Positions 7,007-14,867 are shown, counted from the stretch's first letter. The stretch is DNA of 28,461 nt from an uncultured Collinsella sp. (GCA_900542275.1 UQMW01000024.1:1-28461); one strand, 5' to 3'. Numbers and translations: made by a program. Notes: generated by a model not told the origin, from the letters alone.

Positions 7007-8956
7007 CTAGAGTTCGCAGGCCACCTTGTAGCCGTCGCCGATGGCGTCGCGGATGTTGCCGCACTTCTGGGCATCGCCCAGCACGTGGGTGGAGACACCG
7101 GCAGCGGCAAGGTCGTCGGCAAGCTTGGTATTGGGACGATAGCCCATGGCAAGCACCAGCGTATCGGCATCGGCGATGGTGTGGATCTGGCCATCCTTTT
7201 CGTACGAGATGGTGTCCTCGGTGATCTCGGTCACCTTGGCCTCGGTCAGCACGTGAACGCCCTTGGAGAGCATGCGCGTGATGAGCACCGCGCGACCGGC
7301 GCCGCCCTCGTTAGCGGCAAGCGTCTTGGTCATCTCGATGACGGTGACGTCGCGATTGGCCGGCGACAGGTCGTTGACCAACGGGGCCAGGTAATCGGCC
7401 GTCTCGCAGCCGACGGTGCCGCCGCCCACGATGACAATCTTCTTGCCCGGGAAAGCCTTGCCGCCCAGCAGGTCGTCGGCCGTCATAACCTGCTTAAAGC
7501 CCTGCATAAAGGCCGGAGCGATGGGCTCAGCGCCATAAGCCAGGACAACCTCGTAACCCGCGTAGTCGCGCTGAATGTCCTCGGCCGAGAGCTCGGTGCC
7601 AAAGACGCACGTGACGCCTGCCTCGGCCAAGCGACGGTACTGATACTTGATCACACGCGTGAGCTCCTGCTTTGCCGGCGGAACGGCCGCAATGCGCATC
7701 TCGCCGCCCGGCTCGTCCTGCTTATCCACGAGCACTACGTTGTGGCCACGCTTGGCGGCAATGTAGGCTGCCTCCATACCCGCAGGACCAGCACCCACGA
7801 CCAGAACGTTCTTGGCCTCTGCGGCAGGCTCGTAGCCGGCCTCGTCGCGCTCCACGTCCGGGTTGACGGTGCAGGAGATACGCTTGCCGAACATAATGCC
7901 GTTCAGGCAGCGCAGGCAGCCGATGCAGGGACGGATCTCGTCGGCGTTGCCGGCAGCCGCTTTGTTGCAGAACTCGGCATCGCACAGATTGGCACGGCCC
8001 ATCATGCAGATGTCGGCAGCACCGTCCTCGATCAGCTCCTCGGCAATCCATGCCTCGTTGATGCGGCCGACCGTGGCAACGGGAATGTTCACATGCTTTT
8101 TGATCTCGCGCGAGCAGGCGGCGTGCGAGGCCTGCTGCGTACCGGCGGCGGGAATCGCAGAGCCGCGCTTGATGGTGGTGCCGCCCGACACGTGAATCAT
8201 GTCGACGCCGGCCTTCTCCAGGCGACGCGAGACGTAGATCATGTCGTTGAGGGTCAGGCCACCATCGGTGTACTCGTCACCCGAGATGCGGACGTCGATG
8301 ATAAAGTCCTTGCCGCAGCGCTCGCGAATCTCGGCGATGACCTCGAGCAAAAAGCGCATGCGAGCGTCGAGCGAGCCGCCGTACTCGTCGGTACGCTTGT
8401 TGTAGAGCGGAGTCAAAAAGCCGCCGAGCATACCGTGGGCGTGTGCCGCATGGACCTCGACGCCATCGACGCCGGCCTTCTGCATACGCACGGCAGCGTC
8501 GCCAAACTGATGCGTGAGCTCGTGAATCTCATCGACCGTGATGGGGCGCGGCGCCTCGCGGGCATAGGACGGGCCCACAAAGGACGGAGCGATCAGGCGC
8601 GGCGTGCCCGGGATGTTAAAGGCCATGTAGGCGGGGTGGAAGAGCTGCGGCATGATCTTGCAGCCGTACTCGTGGACGGCGGCGGCGAGCTTTTCCCAGC
8701 CGGGGATAAACGTGTCGTCGTAGCAGCACATGTCACCCGGCAGATAGGTATAGGTGGGCTCGACCGTCACGACCTCGGTGATGATCAGACCCACGCCGCC
8801 CTTGGCACGGGCGCGGTAATGATCGACCAAATCGTCGGTCACATAGCCGTGATCGGCCAGGTTGGTAGACACCGGCGGCATAAAGACGCGGTTCTTGACC
8901 TCGGTCGTTCCGACCTTGATCGGGCTAAAGAGCATCGGGTAGGAGGAGGACTCCAT
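7007..8956 (-). CDS. NADH:flavin oxidoreductase, FadH / Old Yellow Enzyme type
   Basis: A 649-residue two-module enzyme. Residues 1-335 form an Old Yellow Enzyme TIM barrel binding FMN, with HAAHAHGMLGGFLTPLYNKR and RTDEYGGSLDARMRF. A Cys cluster C344, C347, C350 and C362 would hold a 4Fe-4S centre. The rest (about 380-649) is a FAD/NAD(P)H module with VVGAGPAGMEAA and a second dinucleotide motif IVIVGGGTVGCETADYL. The family includes 2,4-dienoyl-CoA reductase and the gut enzymes BaiCD/BaiH, which reduce activated C=C bonds; the substrate here cannot be read. The start at 8956 has AAAGGAAG 5 nt upstream; the longer frame to 9037 crosses the promoter dyad. It is transcribed alone. The Cys spacing x2-x2-x11 is one residue shorter than I recall for FadH. 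Confidence 0.9.
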   Translation of the reverse strand: MESSSYPMLFSPIKVGTTEVKNRVFMPPVSTNLADHGYVTDDLVDHYRARAKGGVGLIITEVVTVEPTYTYLPGDMCCYDDTFIPGWEKLAAAVHEYGCKIMPQLFHPAYMAFNIPGTPRLIAPSFVGPSYAREAPRPITVDEIHELTHQFGDAAVRMQKAGVDGVEVHAAHAHGMLGGFLTPLYNKRTDEYGGSLDARMRFLLEVIAEIRERCGKDFIIDVRISGDEYTDGGLTLNDMIYVSRRLEKAGVDMIHVSGGTTIKRGSAIPAAGTQQASHAACSREIKKHVNIPVATVGRINEAWIAEELIEDGAADICMMGRANLCDAEFCNKAAAGNADEIRPCIGCLRCLNGIMFGKRISCTVNPDVERDEAGYEPAAEAKNVLVVGAGPAGMEAAYIAAKRGHNVVLVDKQDEPGGEMRIAAVPPAKQELTRVIKYQYRRLAEAGVTCVFGTELSAEDIQRDYAGYEVVLAYGAEPIAPAFMQGFKQVMTADDLLGGKAFPGKKIVIVGGGTVGCETADYLAPLVNDLSPANRDVTVIEMTKTLAANEGGAGRAVLITRMLSKGVHVLTEAKVTEITEDTISYEKDGQIHTIADADTLVLAMGYRPNTKLADDLAAAGVSTHVLGDAQKCGNIRDAIGDGYKVACEL

Positions 8957-8985
8957 GCAGGCTTCCTTTCGTTTGAGCCGCTCGG

Positions 8986-9024
8986 CGGCAGTTGCTAACG
9001 TACCTATCGTATCAGCAACTGCCG
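8986..9024 (-). promoter_or_regulatory. Inverted repeat flanking the flavin oxidoreductase promoter
   Basis: Perfect 11-bp arms (cggcagttgct, 8986-8996, and its complement 9014-9024) enclose 17 nt that contain, on the minus strand, an extended -10-like TGATACGAT. No good -35 is visible. This is the geometry expected for a regulator that binds across a promoter. The ATG is 30 nt downstream. Confidence 0.5.
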
Positions 9025-9058
9025 TATCCGAAGTCAAACATGCCCAAACGCCGATCGG

Positions 9059-9259
9059 CTAATGAATACCGCGACCCAAGTCTTCGGCAATTTTGTCCAC
9101 ACCCTTAAGCGCGGCGCAGTTTTTTTTGTTGGAACAATGTCCCGTGCAAACGCCACCTTGAGCGCAGTCGGCGCAGGTGCCCTTGCGATAAATGCGCACG
9201 CACACGGCGACAAACGCAATGCCGATAACAGCCAGTACAACAATATCGATAGGTGCCAT
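9059..9259 (-). CDS. FeoB-associated Cys-rich membrane protein
   Basis: A 66-residue peptide with one N-terminal transmembrane helix (about 4-24, IDIVVLAVIGIAFVAVCVRI) followed by a Cys-rich tail: C30, C33, C38, C42 and C48 in CADC ... GVCTGHC ... NCAA. This is the pattern of the FeoB-associated family, found next to feoB in many anaerobes. It probably helps Fe(II) handling at the membrane, although its exact role is not known. GAGGAGG lies 6 nt before the ATG. It follows feoB on the same strand by 174 nt, after a terminator, and its own leader holds a copy of the feo half-site (9274-9283). Confidence 0.85.
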   Translation of the reverse strand: MAPIDIVVLAVIGIAFVAVCVRIYRKGTCADCAQGGVCTGHCSNKKNCAALKGVDKIAEDLGRGIH

Positions 9260-9273
9260 AGCAAGCCTCCTCT

Positions 9274-9283
9274 AGTTAACCAC
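9274..9283 (-). promoter_or_regulatory. Single copy of the feo half-site
   Basis: The 10-mer agttaaccac here is identical to the core of both arms of the inverted repeat upstream of the feoA genes (12435-12444 and its complement in 12473-12482). It lies about 15-25 nt upstream of the start of the FeoB-associated gene. Shared control by one metal-responsive regulator is inferred. Confidence 0.4.
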
Positions 9284-9371
9284 CACTTACTTTACCCCAT
9301 TCTCCACCTGCCAAAAGGGACAGGTATATTTTGGTTGGTTTTATCTGCGGAAACGCCACATCTCCCTCACC

Positions 9372-9404
9372 AAAAAGCCCGGGTGTCGCTGGGACACCCG
9401 GGCT
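9372..9404 (-). terminator. Terminator after feoB
   Basis: A 12-bp perfect stem (agcccgggtgtc and its complement, 9376-9387 with 9393-9404) is followed on the minus strand by TTTTT. It lies 30 nt past the feoB stop codon and should end or reduce the feoA-feoA-feoB transcript. Confidence 0.85.
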
Positions 9405-9433
9405 CGTGGAAAGGGGCTGATCCTTATTCGGAC

Positions 9434-11761
9434 TTAAGCGGAAACTGCAGCGGAAGCGGTGTTGGTCTCGTCCTCGTCGGTCCAGGCGTGCTTAGGCATG
9501 GGACGGAAGATCTGGAAGAGCATCGCAACCAGCAGAACGATGGCTACAACCGTCCAAATACCAAACTGGCCAAGGACAAGCAGGTTGTAGAACTGGTTGA
9601 TGAACAGGCCGATGACCCATGCAAAGGCGCACTCGTAACCGATGGCAATCGCGGTCCACTTGCCGGAGTCCATCTGGTTGCGGATGGTGCCCATGGCGGC
9701 AAAGCACGGAGCGCACAGCAGGTTGAAGGCGCCAAAGGCAACGCAAGCGCCCATAGTCGGGAACATGCCGGCGAACGCGGTCCACAGGCTCGGGTCGGTC
9801 TCGGCGGCGTCGGCAACGGACAGCAGCGAGCCGGCGGTGGCGACGACGTTTTCCTTGGCGACAAGGCCAGAGACAGTCAGCGCGGTGGCCTGCCAGGTGC
9901 TAAAGCCGAGCGGGGCGAAGATCCAAGCGACCAGGTTGCCCAGCATGGCGAGCACGGAGTAGTCCATAAACTCCTCGGGGATGCCGTCCATCGCAGGCAG
10001 GAAGCCAAAGGAACCGTTGTAGCTACCAAAGTTGGAGAGGAACCAAACCACGACGGTGGACGCGAAGATGACCGTGCCGGCCTTCTTGATAAAGGCCCAG
10101 CAGCGCTCCCATACATGCAGCGCCCAAGAGCGGATTGCCGGGAAGTGATAGGCGGGAAGCTCCATAACGAACGGCGTCGGGCGACCGGCGAAGAGCTTGG
10201 TCTTCTTGAGCATGAGGCCCGAGGCGATGACGGCAAAGACGCCCAAGAAGTAGAACAGCGGGCTGATCCATGCGGCGGTGGTGGAAGAATCGCCGATGAT
10301 GGAGCCCATGAGCAGGGCGATGATCGGCAGCTTAGCGCCACAGGGAATGAACGTGGTGGTCATGACCGTCATGCGACGGTCCTTCTCGTTCTCGATGGTC
10401 TTGGTGGCCATGACGCCGGGGACGCCGCAGCCCGAGGACACGAGCATGGGGATAAAGGACTTACCGGACAGGCCAAAGCGGCGGAACACGCGGTCCATGA
10501 TGAAGGCGACGCGAGCCATGTAGCCGCAGTCCTCCAAGAAAGACAGCATCACAAAGAGCAGGAACATCTGCGGGACGAAGCCGAAGATGGCACCCAGGCC
10601 GCCGACGATACCGTCACAGACCAGCGAATCGACCAGGCCGCCGTCCTCGGTGCCGCCCGCCACAAGGGCGTCGTGCACCATGGTGGTGATACCCGGGACA
10701 TAGGGGCCGTACTGTGCCGGGTCGACCGAGTCGGCATTGTCGCCCGCAGCCTCAACAGCTGCGTCATAGGCGTCGCGACCCTGACCGAGCACGTACCAGC
10801 CGTCGGTGCCGAAGAGTTGGTCGTTGGTGAAGTCAGTCACCGTGCCGCCCAAGGTAGAGACGGCAATGTAGTACACACAGAACATGATGACCACAAAGAT
10901 CGGCAGGCCCAGGATACGGTTGGTAACCACGCGGTCGATCTTCTCGGAAGTGCTCATCTTGGCCGGAGCCTTGGTAAGGCACTCGTCGATGATGTGGGCG
11001 ATCACGCCATAACGCTCGCCGGTGATGATGGACTCAGCGTCGTCGTCGCAATCCTGCTCGCACTGAGCGACCAGCTGCTCCACGCGAGCGGCCTTCTCCT
11101 TGGTGAGGTTGATGAGCTTGCAGGCGTCCGCGTCGCGCTCGAACAGCTTGACGGCGTAGTAGCGACGCTTGTTGGCGGGAACGCTCGCCGGCAGATTGTT
11201 CTCGATGTGGTCCAGAACGTCCTCGATGGAGGAATCGAACTTGTGCTCCGGCACCTGGCCCTTGGAAGCAGCGGACTTCTTGACCTGCTCGAACAGCTCG
11301 TTGATGCCCTTGTTCTTAAGGGCCGAGATCATCATGACCGGGCAGCCGAGCTTCTTGGAGAGCTTGTCCGTGTCGATCTTGTCGCCGTTCTTCTCGACCA
11401 GGTCGGCCATGTTGAGGGCAACGACCACGGGCAGGCCGGTCTCGATAACCTGAAGCGCCAGGTACAGGTTGCGCTCGAGGTTGGTGGCGTCGACCACCTG
11501 GACGACGACATCGGGCTCGCCGCTCATGAGGTAATCGCGCGAGCACTGCTCCTCGGGGCTGTAGGGGGAAAGCGAGTAGATGCCGGGGAGGTCCGTAATC
11601 GTGACGCTCTTGTCGCTCAGGAGCTTGGCTTCCTTTTTCTCAACCGTGACGCCGGGCCAGTTGCCAACGTAGCCGTTGGCGCCGGTGATCAGGTTGAAAA
11701 GCGTGGTCTTGCCGCAGTTGGGGTTACCCGCCAGCGCGACATGGATCTGAGAATCCGCCAT
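9434..11761 (-). CDS. feoB: Ferrous iron transporter FeoB
   Basis: A 775-residue inner-membrane Fe(II) transporter. The N-terminal G domain has the P-loop GNPNCGKT (12-19), G3 DLPGIYSLSPYSPEE and G4 NMAD, followed by the helical GDI domain (to about 270). The C-terminal membrane part has the two Gate motifs with conserved Cys (SSGCGVPGVMATKT and FIPCGAKLPI) and multiple transmembrane helices, ending at a short hydrophilic tail. The length is normal for the family. AAGAAGGA precedes the ATG. It is the third gene of the unit feoA-feoA-feoB; the 123-nt gap before it contains its own inverted repeat. Regulation by iron is expected from the family and from the repeated half-sites, not shown. Confidence 0.97.
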   Translation of the reverse strand: MADSQIHVALAGNPNCGKTTLFNLITGANGYVGNWPGVTVEKKEAKLLSDKSVTITDLPGIYSLSPYSPEEQCSRDYLMSGEPDVVVQVVDATNLERNLYLALQVIETGLPVVVALNMADLVEKNGDKIDTDKLSKKLGCPVMMISALKNKGINELFEQVKKSAASKGQVPEHKFDSSIEDVLDHIENNLPASVPANKRRYYAVKLFERDADACKLINLTKEKAARVEQLVAQCEQDCDDDAESIITGERYGVIAHIIDECLTKAPAKMSTSEKIDRVVTNRILGLPIFVVIMFCVYYIAVSTLGGTVTDFTNDQLFGTDGWYVLGQGRDAYDAAVEAAGDNADSVDPAQYGPYVPGITTMVHDALVAGGTEDGGLVDSLVCDGIVGGLGAIFGFVPQMFLLFVMLSFLEDCGYMARVAFIMDRVFRRFGLSGKSFIPMLVSSGCGVPGVMATKTIENEKDRRMTVMTTTFIPCGAKLPIIALLMGSIIGDSSTTAAWISPLFYFLGVFAVIASGLMLKKTKLFAGRPTPFVMELPAYHFPAIRSWALHVWERCWAFIKKAGTVIFASTVVVWFLSNFGSYNGSFGFLPAMDGIPEEFMDYSVLAMLGNLVAWIFAPLGFSTWQATALTVSGLVAKENVVATAGSLLSVADAAETDPSLWTAFAGMFPTMGACVAFGAFNLLCAPCFAAMGTIRNQMDSGKWTAIAIGYECAFAWVIGLFINQFYNLLVLGQFGIWTVVAIVLLVAMLFQIFRPMPKHAWTDEDETNTASAAVSA

Positions 11762-11836
11762 TCAATCCTTCTTCCTTATGTGCCTGCGCTGCTTTCTCCG
11801 CGTAGGCTGGATAATGTGCTTCAAAGATGCTGCATT

Positions 11837-11856
11837 AAGTTAGAAAAACCTAACTT
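11837..11856 (-). promoter_or_regulatory. Inverted repeat in the feoA-feoB gap
   Basis: AAGTTAG, six bases, CTAACTT form a perfect 7-bp dyad 76 nt before feoB. The half-site recalls the GGTTAG/CTAACC halves bound by DtxR/IdeR-type iron regulators, although the spacing differs, and it shares AAGTTA with the repeat upstream of the feoA genes. It may be an internal operator. There is no terminator-like T-run. Confidence 0.4.
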
Positions 11857-11884
11857 TATCTGCAGAAATATGCGCCGCGAGTCC

Positions 11885-12106
11885 TTACTGGACCTCGACG
11901 ACGGCGGCCTCCTCCTTGCGGATGGAAAGCTCGTAGCCGCGCACGTTGATCTCGACCGGATCACCGAGCGGTGCAACCTTTACGACCTTGAACGAAGTGC
12001 CCTTGATGAGCCCCAGGTCCATGAGGTGGCGGCGCAGCGCGCCCTCACCGTGAAGCTTGACGATGGTAGAGCTCTCGCCCACCTTAACGTCACCCAACGT
12101 CTTCAT
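11885..12106 (-). CDS. feoA: FeoA domain protein (second of two)
   Basis: A 73-residue SH3-like FeoA protein: LGDVKVGESSTIVKLHGEGALRRHLMDLGLIKGT..., the hallmark RRHLMDLGLIKG segment, and VEINVRGYELSIRKEEA near the end. FeoA is a small cytosolic partner of FeoB and is needed for Fe(II) uptake in several bacteria. An AGGGGG-type ribosome binding site lies upstream of the ATG. It sits between the other feoA (39 nt upstream) and feoB (123 nt downstream). The two FeoA copies share little sequence outside the core motif, so they are not a recent duplication. Confidence 0.95.
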   Translation of the reverse strand: MKTLGDVKVGESSTIVKLHGEGALRRHLMDLGLIKGTSFKVVKVAPLGDPVEINVRGYELSIRKEEAAVVEVQ

Positions 12107-12145
12107 TTACTTGTCCCCCTTTCAGTTTTTACAGAATGCTGCGGA

Positions 12146-12388
12146 CTAACCGACGGTCATGATGTGCATGGCAACCTTGGAATCGATGCCAAAGCGAGCG
12201 CCCAGCACCGTGACGATGATGTTGGCGCCACTCGAGCTCACCACGTGGATCTCGCTGCCCTCGACAAAGCCGAGGTCCTTGAGGTGGTGCTTCATGTCCT
12301 CATTGCCCTTTACACGAGACACGCGCACGGTTTCGCCCGCCTTTACCATCGAAAGCGGCATAGCCGGCATCTGCGGTCCGCAAGACAT
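12146..12388 (-). CDS. feoA: FeoA domain protein (first of two)
   Basis: An 80-residue FeoA-type SH3 protein, first gene of the feo unit. It has a short N-terminal extension (MSCGPQMPAMPLSMV) with one Cys, then KAGETVRVSRVKGNEDMKHHLKDLG, FVEGSEIHVVSSSG and LGARFGIDSKVAMHIMTV. The HHLKDLGFVEG segment matches the FeoA core. GGAG lies 7 nt before the ATG. Paired FeoA proteins ahead of FeoB are common in anaerobes; their division of labour is unknown. Expression is probably controlled by the inverted repeat just upstream (12432-12485). Confidence 0.93.
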   Translation of the reverse strand: MSCGPQMPAMPLSMVKAGETVRVSRVKGNEDMKHHLKDLGFVEGSEIHVVSSSGANIIVTVLGARFGIDSKVAMHIMTVG

Positions 12389-12431
12389 GAGTGAGCTCCT
12401 AACGTCAGTTCGTCCTCAACATCGACGCTGC

Positions 12432-12485
12432 AAAAGTTAACCACGTCTATGTTCGCTTTAGTAAACTAGCACGTGGTTAACTTTT
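12432..12485 (-). promoter_or_regulatory. Large inverted repeat at the feo operon promoter
   Basis: Perfect 15-bp arms, aaaagttaaccacgt (12432-12446) and its complement (12471-12485), lie 24 nt apart and 44 nt upstream of the first feoA. The AT-rich spacer probably holds part of the promoter, but no confident -10/-35 pair can be named. The 10-mer agttaaccac of each arm recurs at 9274-9283. It is most likely the operator of an iron-responsive regulator. Confidence 0.6.
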
Positions 12486-12534
12486 TTGGAAGGGTCCCCA
12501 TTCAGTTTTCGAAAAAGTTTCCTATACGAAACAA

Positions 12535-12569
12535 AAGAGGCACCGCAAAGACCATCTCTTTGCGGTGCC
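12535..12569 (-). terminator. Terminator after the HPr-like gene
   Basis: A 13-bp perfect stem (ggcaccgcaaaga and its complement, 12539-12551 with 12557-12569) has a 5-nt loop; TTTTGTTT follows on the minus strand. It lies 56 nt past the HPr-like stop codon and isolates that gene from feo. Confidence 0.8.
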
Positions 12570-12624
12570 TTGTCATACCAATTTATGCAACAAAGGGGCC
12601 TGTCCCCTTGTCACATTGTTGAGG

Positions 12625-12873
12625 TTAGAGCGAGAGGTTTCTGATCGATGTGACGCAGGAGGCCTCATCCACGCCCGAAACGCGGAACACGATGTCTTCG
12701 CCACATTCGCCGTAGAGAGCCATGAGCCCCATCACATCGCGGCCGTCGGTATGGCGATCGCCGATGCTGACCGATACGTCGCTACGATGCTTGGCAATAA
12801 TGTCATAGAGCAGCGCAACCGGGCGGGCATGCAATCCCAACGGATCTTTAATCGTCTTTGTAAACTCGACCAT
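12625..12873 (-). CDS. HPr-family phosphocarrier with Asp in place of Ser46
   Basis: An 82-residue HPr-fold protein. The phosphohistidine site is intact as GLH15-A-R17-P, so transfer of phosphate from PEP via enzyme I is possible. At the regulatory position the usual Ser46 is D46 (RDVMGLMAL in place of SIMGVMSL), which removes the HPr-kinase site and places a permanent negative charge. The start at 12873 has GGAGG 4 nt upstream; a longer frame running into aspS is a shadow. It lies 143 nt after aspS behind a strong terminator, with its own TACAAT -10 candidate (12928-12933). It may be a specialised HPr (Crh/NPr-like) or the ordinary PTS HPr of this organism. Confidence 0.85.
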   Translation of the reverse strand: MVEFTKTIKDPLGLHARPVALLYDIIAKHRSDVSVSIGDRHTDGRDVMGLMALYGECGEDIVFRVSGVDEASCVTSIRNLSL

Positions 12874-12957
12874 GTCCCCTCCCGCGGCATCGCACATTCG
12901 GCCGGCAAACCCAGCCACGTGGTAGTTATTGTACGTTACCGGCGCACCCCCGTCCCA

Positions 12958-12993
12958 CAAAAAACGAGGGAAGGCGCGCGTCCTTCCCTCGTT
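12958..12993 (-). terminator. Terminator after aspS
   Basis: A 12-bp perfect stem (aacgagggaagg and its complement, 12963-12974 with 12982-12993) is followed on the minus strand by TTTTT. It lies 24 nt past the aspS stop codon. Confidence 0.88.
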
Positions 12994-13016
12994 GCGGGCA
13001 ATATGTAGCCGCTCGC

Positions 13017-14804
13017 CTACATCAGGCGCAGGCTGACGTCCTTGAGCTGGGCGCCGGAAACGGCACTCGGAGCACCCGACATGAGGTCGGAGCCGCTGGC
13101 CGTCTTGGGGAACGCCATGACGTCGCGGATGGAGTCGGAACCGGTGAGCAGCATGCACACGCGGTCCAGACCCAGAGCGAAACCGCCCATCGGGGGCGCA
13201 CCAAACTTGAGGGCCTCCATGAGGAAGCCGAACTGCGACTCGGCGCGCTCCTCGGTAAAGCCCAGGAGCTTGAGCATAGACATCTGCATCTCGGCGTTGT
13301 GGATACGCATACCGCCGCCGCCGGCCTCAAAGCCGTCCATGACAAAGTCGTAGGTGCAGGAACCGGCTGCCAGCGGGTCGGCCTCGATCTTGGCGATGTC
13401 GGTCTCGGTCGGCAGGGTAAAGGGCTGGTGCTCGGCTGCATAGGCCTTGCGGTCCTCGTCCCAGTGGAACAGCGGGAAGTTGACGACCCACAGGAAGTCG
13501 TGGCCCTCGCGCTTGATCTCGAGCGCGTTGGCCATGTGGGAACGCATGCCGCCCAGGATCTCGTCAGAGAGCAGGCGCGGGCCGGCGGCGAACATCACAA
13601 GGTCGCCGGGCTCGACGCCCATGCGCTCGCGCAGAGCTGCCATCTCCTCGTCCGAGAAGAACTTGACGATGGGGCTGTTGATGGAGCCGTCCTCGCGGAA
13701 GGCGATCCATGCCAGGCCCTTGGCGCCAAACGTGGAGGCCACGCCGGCGAGCTTATCGATCTTGGCACGTGCCCAGGCACCGGCGCCCTTGGCGTTGATG
13801 GCCTTGACGACGGAGCCCTCCTCGTTTGCGGCAGTCGCAAAGACCTTGAACTTGGAGTTGGCGAAGATGTCGGTCAGGTCGACCAAGTGCATGCCATAGC
13901 GGGTATCGGGCTTGTCGGAGCCATAGGTGTCCATGGCCTCCCAGTAGTCCATGCGACGCAGCGGGGTGGGCATCTCGACACCCATGCGGCCGAAGGCGTC
14001 GGCCAGGACCTCTTCGAGCGCGCTCATAACGTTGTTCTGGTCCACGAAGGACATCTCGATATCGACCTGGGTGAACTCGGGCTGACGGTCGGCACGCAGG
14101 TCCTCATCGCGGAAGCACTTGGCAACCTGGTAGTAGCGCTCGACGCCACCGACCATGAGCAGCTGCTTCAGGAGCTGCGGGGACTGCGGCAGGGCGTAGA
14201 AGTTGCCCGGCTGGATGCGGCTGGGGACGATGAAGTCGCGGGCACCCTCGGGCGTGGACTTGAACAGGGAGGGCGTCTCGACCTCCATGAACTCACGGTT
14301 GTGCAGCGCCTCGCGAATGGCAAAGGTAAAGTCGGAGCGCAGCTTGAGGTTGGCCATCATCTCGGGACGACGGAGGTCCAGATAGCGATAGCGCAGACGG
14401 GTGTCCTCGCTGGTCTCGATGCCGTCCTCGATTTGGAACGGCGGGGTGATGGACGTGTTGAGCACCTCGGCGTGGTCGGTCAGGACCTCGATCTCGCCGG
14501 TCGCGAGCTTGGTGTTGGTGGTCTCCTCGCCACGGGCGCGCACGACGCCGTGGATCTTGATGGGCCACTCGGGACGCATGGTCTCGGCGATCTTAAAGGC
14601 GTCGCCGTCGGAGTGCTCGGGGTCGAAGGTGAGCTGCGTGATACCCTCGCGGTCGCGAAGGTCGCAGAAGATAAGGCCGCCGTGGTCGCGGCGACGGCTC
14701 ACCCAACCGGTGAGGGTGACCTCTTCGCCCACGTTCTCGCTGCGAAGCTCGCCGCAGGTACGGGTGTGCATGGAATGCTCGTCGATGGGACGGGTCTGGC
14801 TCAT
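13017..14804 (-). CDS. aspS: Aspartate--tRNA ligase
   Basis: A 595-residue class II aminoacyl-tRNA synthetase of bacterial type, which charges tRNA-Asp with aspartate. In order: an N-terminal OB-fold anticodon-binding domain (VTLTGWVSRRRDHGGLIFCDLRDREG), the catalytic core with TPEGARDF, motif 2 (FRDEDLRADRQPEFTQVD), the bacterial GAD insertion (about 300-420), and motif 3 near the C-terminus (GGFALGLDRVCMLL). The length is typical. AAGGAGG lies upstream of the ATG. It is divergent from serB, with a structured leader between 14826 and 14867. Whether it also charges tRNA-Asn depends on genes outside the window. Confidence 0.97.
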   Translation of the reverse strand: MSQTRPIDEHSMHTRTCGELRSENVGEEVTLTGWVSRRRDHGGLIFCDLRDREGITQLTFDPEHSDGDAFKIAETMRPEWPIKIHGVVRARGEETTNTKLATGEIEVLTDHAEVLNTSITPPFQIEDGIETSEDTRLRYRYLDLRRPEMMANLKLRSDFTFAIREALHNREFMEVETPSLFKSTPEGARDFIVPSRIQPGNFYALPQSPQLLKQLLMVGGVERYYQVAKCFRDEDLRADRQPEFTQVDIEMSFVDQNNVMSALEEVLADAFGRMGVEMPTPLRRMDYWEAMDTYGSDKPDTRYGMHLVDLTDIFANSKFKVFATAANEEGSVVKAINAKGAGAWARAKIDKLAGVASTFGAKGLAWIAFREDGSINSPIVKFFSDEEMAALRERMGVEPGDLVMFAAGPRLLSDEILGGMRSHMANALEIKREGHDFLWVVNFPLFHWDEDRKAYAAEHQPFTLPTETDIAKIEADPLAAGSCTYDFVMDGFEAGGGGMRIHNAEMQMSMLKLLGFTEERAESQFGFLMEALKFGAPPMGGFALGLDRVCMLLTGSDSIRDVMAFPKTASGSDLMSGAPSAVSGAQLKDVSLRLM

Positions 14805-14825
14805 ACCAGTGATCCTCCTTTATGG

Positions 14826-14867
14826 ATCTGTGCCGCCCCGTGTCGTTCCGGGCGGCGTCGTACAGAT
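14826..14867 (-). promoter_or_regulatory. Stem-loop in the aspS 5' leader
   Basis: A two-part stem: atctgt with acagat (14826-14831 / 14862-14867) and gccgccc with gggcggc (14832-14838 / 14850-14856), with a one-sided 5-nt bulge. It ends about 10 nt before the aspS ribosome binding site. It lacks the T-box core, so a tRNA-sensing T-box is not supported. It may modulate translation initiation. Confidence 0.45.

Noticed and set aside
7085..8998. Long plus-strand open frame opposite the flavin oxidoreductase
   Set aside because: Shadow of a clear enzyme on the other strand; rich in His, Gly and Arg in a non-protein-like way.
9062..12394. Very long open frame of 1110 codons on the plus strand, opposite feoB and feoA
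   Set aside because: It has no recognisable domain, a low-complexity composition and no ribosome binding site; it is the antisense shadow of GC-rich coding sequence.
12588..12612. ggggcctgtcccc-type short repeat near the HPr-like stop codon, with a partial relative at 9314-9323
   Set aside because: Too short and too weakly matched to call a repeat family from two places.
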